Source of the DNA: Podocnemis expansa
Lineage: Eukaryota; Chordata; Testudines; Podocnemididae
NCBI GenBank assembly: GCA_007922195.1
Contig: ML681990.1
Span: 40,375,557-40,439,556, forward strand
Direction of reading: 5' to 3'
Length of the DNA stretch: 64,000 nucleotides
A program made the position numbers and the translations under genes. A model generated the notes under the pieces. It was not told the DNA's origin and did no database searches. It worked only from the letters and a program-made list of their open reading frames with translations. Shown here piece by piece: positions 57,571 through 64,000 of the stretch. Each line of letters starts with the position of its first letter. Within the stretch, counting starts at the first letter, position 1.

Positions 57571-58394
57571 TACTCAAATACTATGGAAGTCATATAAATA
57601 CCATACGTAGACATCAAACCAATCTTCAGGTCAGGCAATTAAGAGAAGGTAAAAGCAAAGACATACCCTTCAAATTCCTGTTTGTATTTAATCTAAGATC
57701 ACTGAGTAATCAAAAGAATGTATTTCTTTAGTTACTTACCTACTTATTTATTTATTTGCATCATATTTAGTTGCCAGATCCCAAAACAGATTTATTAGTT
57801 TTATGAAGATGGGAAAGGAAGGGAAAACATCAGAAAAATTTACTGTTTGTGGCTCTCAAAAGCTGGAGCTCATCTACCCACAATCTCAAGATTCACACAT
57901 TGACTCAGCCAGTCCCAACCCAACAATGCACAGTCAGTCCTAGCTCCAGTCCTTCCATGAAATTAAGTAAATAATATCACGATCACCAGCTGTGAGAGTT
58001 TATGACCAGCACTGCAGGTGTGCAGTCTGAAAGATGCACACTGTACTGCACTAGATTGTGGTGGGCATCCCCTCATTAGGTCCCAGTTACCTCCAACATT
58101 TTTTTCTAAAGTAGGCATAGGCACATACAGCAGAACTGATTTATTATTGTGTTTCTAGTATCTCAAGAGAATGGCTCAGGCATGTAAAAGACTTCAGAAG
58201 CAGGGCTTTGCACATTGTTTGCCATGGGATCTCAAAGGTATTGTGCTCTTTTGAAAATCTGGCCACTCAATTGTAAGTGTCTAACTGGTTGGTGAATTGT
58301 TCTGAAAATATGGTTATATTAATGATTTACTGAAATTCCTTTGCATTTACTGATAAATAGCTTTAAATTCACTTCAAGCATTTTAGGCTTGCAT
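57571..58394. other. Unassigned sequence
   Basis: No gene or repeat recognised. Confidence 0.35.
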
Positions 58395-59706
58395 ATAGCT
58401 TTCTGAAACAGGGCTTCCACATAGATTTCAACAATTTCCACTCCACAATCAAACTGAGCCTGGAACACTCCACACAGGATATCCACTTTCTGGACACTAC
58501 AGTACAAATTGGGGATGGACACATCAACACCACTCTATACCAAAAACTTACTGATCAGTATAGTTATCTACATCCCTCGAGCTTCCATCCTAAACACACC
58601 ACATGATCCATTGTTTACAGCCAAGCCCTAAGATATAACCGCATTTGCTCTGATCCCTCAGACAGAGACAGACATCTTCAGGAGCTCTATCAAGCATTCT
58701 TAAAACTACAGTACCCACCTGGGGAAGTGATGAAACAGATTGACAGAGCCAGCCGGGTACCCCACAGTTAACTACTATAGGAAAGGCCCCAAAAAGAAAA
58801 CAATAGAATGCCACTGGTCACCACATACAACCCCCAAGTCAGACCTCTACAACAGACCATTAAGGACCTCCAGCCTATTTTAAAAGATAATCCCTCACTC
58901 TCTCTAGCCTTGGGAAACAGACCTCTCCTTACCTACAGACAACCCCCGAACCTTAAACAGATACTCACTGGTAACTACAGATGTAATAACAGAAACATCA
59001 AAGGAGGCATATATCCCTGTAACAAACTACGCTGCCAACTTTGTCCATATATCTGCACAAAAGACACCATCATAGGACCCAATCAAGCCAGCTACTCCAT
59101 CAAAGGCTCATTTACCTGCTCATCCACTAATGTGATTTATACTATCATGTTCCAGAAATGCCCCTGCACCTTATACAATGGGCAAACAGGACAGTCCCTG
59201 CGCAGAAGAATAAATGGGTGCAAAACTGACTTCAGAAATCATAGCACAAACAAACAAAACCAGTTGCTGAGCACTTCCATCTTTCTAATCACTCCATTGA
59301 TGTTTGGTTAATGATGGTCCTCAAGAAAATCAGTGGAACATCAAGACTTCAAAGAGAAACAGCTGAAATTGAATTAATATGCAAATTAGATTGTGTGAAA
59401 GCAGGGATTGAATCATGACTATGGCTTCTTTTCCCATTACAACAGCTAATTTGGTGCTGTTTCCCAGGGTTTGAATCTTAACAAATGCCCTGATTCGATG
59501 TTGCGGTATGACCTGATCCCATTTCTTACACTCCCTTGCATTTATTTTCATCCCATTCTGTAAATTGCCCCTCTTCAAAGTTTCTGATGAAGTGGGATTT
59601 TCTCCCACGAAAGCTCATGCAATTAATAAATCTGTTAGTCTTCACATGCCACAAGACTCCTTGCTTTTTTTGCTTTACTAGACTGACACTGGTGCCCCCT
59701 TGGAAC
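58395..59706 (+). mobile_element. PLE family 1, long degraded copy
   Basis: The plus strand starts in the C-terminal reverse transcriptase. A broken frame holds FHSTIKLSLEHS, IHFLDTTVQIG and LYQKLTDQYSYLHPSS. It continues through the ORF at 58808 and the 3' UTR. It ends in GGGATTTTCTCCCAC, CGAAAGCTCATGC, TCTGTTAGTC and an outer TAGACTGACACTGGTGCCCC terminus. The colinear minus copy is at 42391. I could not define a TSD. Confidence 0.8.
58808..59311 (+). pseudogene. Degenerate PLE endonuclease frame
   Basis: The 167-residue frame aligns with residues 38-200 of the ORF at 42654: YNPQVRPLQ, KDLQPILKD, NLKQIL, CNNRNIKGG and GPNQASYSIKGSFTCSSTNV match. The nuclease core is damaged. The expected YIG motif reads YNG, the next residues are QTGQSLRRRINGCK instead of the arginine-histidine helix, and one conserved cysteine of CKKC reads as FQKC. 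The frame ends early. It is therefore a dead copy, useful mainly to date the family against the intact one. Confidence 0.8.
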
Positions 59707-60295
59707 TTTGCTATATTTTGTTGGCTTTTCAAATGTCTCATCACTTTCAGTGAAAAGTTACTCCATCCAATCTTCAGTTTTGCCTAACTAGCAACCAATC
59801 ATATCCCCAAATCCTCATTTTGCCAAGGTTCAGTTGACTTTGAAGATGTTTTTAAAACATGAGCGTAGTATAACAGGGTTGCATATGAAAGAACTTGGGA
59901 TAAGGTTGTGGGCTGAGTGATCCTGTTATTAGGTGCTTAAACTCTGAATTATGGTGTGGTCTAACTACTGCTGGGTTATGTTATCAGGTGAAGTCAGTTA
60001 GTTACAGATATAAGAGGAGGGGAGCCACTGACTGGAGAGGGGAAATGGTGGGGAAAGGGGGAGACGGGAAAGCTTTAGGACTAGTCAGTTTTATGAACCA
60101 GAATATAAGCTGAAGTTTGTAGTATTGTTTCTATTTTGGTTACCAACCAAATACCCTGAAGGGATTAGATTTAGATTTTGAGTGTATGTATGTATTTTGT
60201 CAGGAGCAACGAGGGATCTTGATCTGTTTCAGATAAATATGGAAAGAACAATAGAGCTACTTTAACTACTCATGGGGGTAACCAGCTTTGATTTT
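59707..60295. other. Unassigned; possible LTR-like piece near 60000
   Basis: A TATAAGAGGAGGGGAGCC word at about 60010 looks like a TATA region, but there are no ends to support an LTR. Confidence 0.25.
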
Positions 60296-60800
60296 GACCC
60301 CTTCCCATCCTAACCCACACATGCTGCTGCCAGCTTCCCCTGCTCCCCCAGGTCACTCCAATCCCTTCCCTATCCCCCCACCCTCCCACCGGCTACCCTT
60401 GCTTACCTGAGTTGCCCTGACCCCTTCTCTAACCCCCCCCCCTGTTGCTGGCTTTCCCCATGCCTTTTCCATGCTAGCTGCCCATCCCCAACTCCCGCAG
60501 GACCCTCCCCTTCCTCCTTACCTGGCCACCAGAGCTGCTGCTACCTGGCCATGCCACAGGCTGCTGCTCCTGCCCTGAGCATGATGTGAGCATGCTCAGG
60601 GCAGGAGATTTAAAAACTCCCATCCTGGTAAAGCCCCCTGCTGGCTGGAAGACTGTGTGTTCCGGCTGGGTAGGGGCTGGGGCTGCTGGTCGTGCGCGGC
60701 CAGCAGTGCTGCCTGCACAGGTGAGTGATGTGGGCTGCATGCCTGTGCAGCTTACAGGGTCCATTGTCCATGACCTGGGAGGAGTCTGTCTGCTCTTCTA
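60296..60800 (+). repeat. GC-rich repeat sharing a module with 48210-48660
   Basis: Contains GAGCATGCTCAGGGCAGGAG followed by ATTTAAAAACTCCC (60588-60626), matching 48551-48590 with a few differences. CTGCTGGCTGGAAG and CTGTGTGTTCC follow at a similar spacing to CTGCCAGCTGTGTTCC there. Confidence 0.45.
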
Positions 60801-61332
60801 TCCCTTCCTGTTTCTTGGCCTTCTTTCAGGCTGCTTCCCAGAGTGAGAGAGAGAACTGTCTTCATCAACTGCTCACCCAGTTCTTTATAGAAACCCCTAT
60901 CTGCGTCTGACAACTAAGCTGATCTCCAGTTGCTCAGAATCAGGTGAGAGGTCAGAGAGTCTGTGACAAGTTGCAACCCCCAGCCTCCCACATGCTCCTG
61001 TAAAGTAATCTGTTATCTTTCTTGTTCACCCTTGTAATGTAATGGTGTGGTTTGATGCAAATTAGGTCATGGGATGTGTTCTTTTTAGTGTTTATAGCAA
61101 GTTTTATGTTATCGTTATGGCAGCATGTTTTCCTGCAAACATACATCAGAAGAAAATACACATAACAATGGACTTCTTAAATGTTTGTAGCACCATGGCT
61201 GGAGATGGGAAATCACCTGCCCTTTCCGAACAAAGAGAATCACCTGACCCCAGGAAGGAGGGGGCGTTTGGAGAAAGGAAAAAAAAAATTCACACCTTAA
61301 TACTCTTTGAGGCTTTTTGGTAGAGAAACTCC
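60801..61332. other. Unassigned sequence
   Basis: No gene or repeat recognised. Confidence 0.35.
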
Positions 61333-61600
61333 ATCTTGAAACAACTTCTTCTTCTTCAAGCACTCCTCGGATACATTCTGTGTTACGTGTCGCAGAGCAT
61401 GAGAGGTTGGACGCTTTTGCCCTAGCCTGTCAGAGAAGGGTCAGTGGTCAACGCCCCCTCTGGCCACACCCATGGCTATATATGGCCCCGAGCCTGGTCC
61501 TCTCCCGTTCCTTTTTCCATCAGTCTCAGAACAGCCCTTTCCTTGCAAATGCAAGTGTCGTTTTCTTATTGTATGAGCTGTTCATTTAGATTAGAGGAAC
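61333..61600 (+). promoter_or_regulatory. Terminal repeat and promoter of a DIRS1-like element
   Basis: ACTTCTTCTTCTTCAAGCAC, a GCGCC-like stretch (CAACGCCCCCTCTGGCC) and a TATATAT box (61477-61483) precede the gag start at 61639. The layout resembles the terminal repeats of reptile DIRS1-like retroelements. The exact left limit is inferred. Confidence 0.55.
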
Positions 61601-61638
61601 TGTTTGTGGATATCATTCCAGCCAGATCTGGTGCTTCT

Positions 61639-64000
61639 ATGGAATGTACGAGACCAGAGCTCGAACATTGCTCCCAACAGCTGCCTAAGATGCCAGGCTT
61701 CAAACCCTGTGCCTCTTGTGGCAAGGCCTTCTCGTGGGATGACCCCCACAAGAAGTGCCTTTGGTGCCTCGGTGAGTCTCACCAGGCCACTGACTGCTCC
61801 GTTTGTCATTCTTTCAAGCCAAGGACACTGAAAGACAGGGAGCAAAGGCTCTATGTTTTGACCCTGGAGCAAGCACGGCAGCCTATCCTTGGAGAATCGG
61901 GGTTGCCTTTGGCACTGGCACTGCGTCATCACAAGAGCCCTCTCGGCGCCATTCCTATTGGGAGCAGAAGATGATGTGGTCAGTGTTGACATCGGTCCCG
62001 AAGTGCACGCCCCGATCTCGCTCTCCCCACCTGGGCACTTCTCAGCACTGGGGGCAGGAGATGGAACAGATCCCCACCACTCTGGAAGCTTTCAAGGAGG
62101 CAAAGGCTCTGCTGCTCTTGCCTATGCCTATCCCTTCAAAGCCCCCTAAGCAAATAGGAAAGTCTGCTTTCCTTTCGGGAAAGTGGACTCTGTTAGAACA
62201 GCACCGATCTCTGGCACCTAGTATGGGGTGAAGCTCCCCCAAGAACACCGGGCAGCACTGCCCTAGGCTTTACTCTAAAGTGCCTTAGATGGCACTCAAC
62301 TTCTCTCCAGCACCACAGCGCCACTACATTGCCAGCGCCGTCTACTCAGCTCAGGACTGAGTCAAGCCCTCTGCCCACGCAGAGGAAAGAAAGCTCCTGC
62401 TCCCTGAGTCTGGAGGGTATTACGCCCACAAGAAGGAGCAGATGAGCTTGGGGAAGTTCACCAGTGCCGAGTGTCTACTGGTACCGATCTCATGGATGAT
62501 TGGTACCAAGAGAAGTCCCATTACAGTGGGCTCACCACTGTACAGAAGAGCCCAGGACAATGCACTTAAACCCAGATAGGGCATTGAACCCCAAGCCAAG
62601 GTCATATAGAGAGGACACAATGGTGCATTTCGACTTTCTACGCCAGGTAACTGGCCGCTCGGGCATAGAGGTTATTTCAAAAAAGTTAAACCTACCCCCC
62701 CCCCTCGAAATAGCCGTTATTTCGAAACGGATGTTTCGAAATAATGGCTTTAGACCCGTTTGTACATGTTGTTTCGGAACAAATGGATTCCGAAACAACA
62801 TGATTTGAACTTCCTCCCAGGGTGCTAAGCACCCTGGGAGGAAGAGCCACGCCCTCAGCACCCTGGCCAGGGTGCTGATGGGAGACAAGCCGCAGGGCAT
62901 GGGGGGCTGCCCCCAAGACCAGCGGGGAGGCCTGCAGAGGGGTGCCGATGCCCTGCTCTCCCCGCCGCTGGGGCTGCTCAGAAGCCTGGCGGCAGGGTGC
63001 TGGGGCTCCCCACTTTTCCCGCTGCCGGGGCTGCTCCCAAACCCCACAGTGGGGTCTGGGGGCGCCTGGCTCTCCCTGCCACCAGGGCTGGTGGCAAACC
63101 CCGCGGCAGGGTGCTGGGGCCGCGGCTTTTCTCCGCCGCCGAGGCTGCAGCCACGGGGAGCCGGTCCCGACCCGGCTCCCCAGCGCCCCAGCGACTGAGC
63201 GGCTTTAGCCACGGGGAGCCGGGTCCCGCCAGCCCCTCAGGCTCTGGGCTCAGCGGCTGCGAGCCCCGCGGCTCCCCCACCACCAGCTCGGGGGCCTGTA
63301 GCTGGGGCGGGGTGGCCGCAGCCCAGGCGGCTCACCCCGTGCCCTGTTGCGGGGGCTGCAGCCCCCAGTGGTGGCGGGATGAGCTGTGGGGCTCGCAGCC
63401 GCTGCCCCCGCTGTGGGGTTTGGGAGCAGCCCCGGCAGCGGGCAAAGCGGGGAGCCCCGGCACCCTGCCCAGGGCTTCTGAGCAGCCCCAGCGGTGGGGA
63501 GAGCGGGGCATTGGCACCCCTCTGCAGGGCTCCCCGCTGGTCTTGGGGGCAGCGCCTCATGCCCTGCGGCTTGTCTCCCCTCAGCACCCTGGCCAGGGTG
63601 CTGAGGGGGTGGCCTTTCCTCCCAGGGTGCTAAGCACCCTGGGAGGAATTTCAAACCATGTTGTTTTTTTCGAAATAAAGGTTTTATTTCGAAATAAGTC
63701 ATTTCGGAATGACTTATTTCGAAATAAAACCTTGCGTGTAGACATAGCCCAGGAGTATGGGGAAGATTATGAATCCCTCCTTGAGGAGGGCTCACTGGCA
63801 TCTCAAGACTCATGCCTAGCCGCATGGGATGCCTCAGACACAGCAAGCCAAGGGGTAGCCTCAGCTATCATGAGGCATGTGGCATGGCTACAGGAAGCAG
63901 ATCTGCCTCAAGAAACTCAACAGGCCATCCAAGAGCTCCCTTTTGAGGAGCGGTCCTTATTTTCAGAGGACACAGATCTCCTATTAAGTGGTGTAAGGAA
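61639..64000 (+). pseudogene. DIRS1-like gag, interrupted and cut by the window end
   Basis: Gag is the structural protein of DIRS1-like elements, which use a tyrosine recombinase instead of an integrase. The first ATG is 61639; an alternative at 61690 begins MPGFKPC. A zinc-knuckle-like cluster follows. Counted from 61690 it has C7, C10, H20, C23, C26, H31, C36 and C39, in KPCASCGKAF then CLWCLGESHQATDC. After about 61974 the frame breaks. A conserved gag C-terminal region is readable from 63750 to the end: AAWDASDTASQGVASAIM, RHVAWLQEADLPQETQ, ELPFEERSLFSED. This resembles the LAP2-alpha-specific region of TMPO, known to be related to DIRS1 gag. A 1.1-kb foldback element (62647-63749) splits it. 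Reverse transcriptase, RNase H and recombinase would lie past 64000. At least one frameshift makes this copy dead. Confidence 0.7.
62647..63749. mobile_element. 1.1-kb foldback element inserted in DIRS gag
   Basis: The right end CTTGCGTGTAGACATAGCC is the inverse of the GGCTATGTCTACAC-type terminus of the elements at 27607 and 36924. The left end is diverged. CAG flanks both sides (62644-62646, 63750-63752). The arms are long inverted repeats: CCTCCCAGGGTGCTAAGCAC near 62815 and near 63624, GCACCCTGGCCAGGGTGCTG near 62858 and 63583, and TTTCGAAATAA words at both ends. The core 62840-63640 is very GC-rich; frames inside it, including a 226-codon minus frame, are shadows. Confidence 0.75.

Noticed and set aside
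62532..63212. 226-codon minus-strand frame
   Set aside because: It crosses from DIRS gag antisense into a foldback element, so it is not a coherent gene.
61639..64000. Host TMPO/LAP2-alpha exon
   Set aside because: Similarity to LAP2-alpha is there, but the zinc-knuckle gag start, the upstream terminal repeat, frameshifts and transposon interruption fit a DIRS1-like element, not a host exon.
1..64000. CRISPR arrays, bacterial operons, rRNA genes
   Set aside because: No regularly spaced direct repeats with unique spacers, no ribosome-binding-site-led gene runs and no rRNA-like sequence; the content is vertebrate repeats.

Overview
This is a vertebrate genomic window made almost entirely of interspersed repeats, with no host protein-coding gene that I can support. 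The mix is a CR1 LINE with intact ORFs, many 3' ends of Penelope-like elements (PLEs), a DIRS1-like retroelement, hAT transposons with 8-bp target-site duplications (TSDs), and a tRNA-Lys-like sequence. It suggests a non-avian sauropsid, most likely a turtle; a crocodilian is the alternative. That is inference from repeat content, since no diagnostic host gene is present. Layout: 1-9065 holds a retroelement-like minus-strand segment (2000-3170), PLE remains (3641-6300, 7623-7762) and a hAT (6986-7417). 9066-12905 is a four-level nest: an old CR1-like LINE was split by a hAT, that hAT was split by a second hAT, and the second hAT was split by a TA-flanked Tigger-like element. 12906-22600 is mostly unassigned and carries palindromic PLE insertions and LTR-like fragments. 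22603-24501 is a 1.9-kb hAT that later received PLE sequence. 24502-42320 contains several more hATs, foldback elements with 3-bp TSDs, old CR1 fragments and an LTR with an 87-bp tandem repeat. 42321-47627 contains a PLE nested in another PLE, CR1 fragments and a tRNA-Lys-like pseudogene. 49332-54045 is a CR1 with an intact esterase-domain ORF1 and an intact endonuclease/reverse-transcriptase ORF2. 58395-59706 is a plus-strand PLE. 61333-64000 is the start of a DIRS1-like element whose gag is broken by a 1.1-kb foldback element. The CR1 ORF1 and ORF2 proteins act together as the ribonucleoprotein for target-primed reverse transcription. The PLE ORFs are GIY-YIG endonuclease remnants. The DIRS gag is the structural protein of a tyrosine-recombinase retroelement whose polymerase and recombinase would lie past the window end. 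The strongest evidence here is stratigraphic: matching TSDs fix the order and boundaries of many insertions. I found no convincing undescribed functional system. The best candidates for follow-up are the intact CR1, the recurrent head-to-head PLE palindromes with TSDs, and the foldback family.
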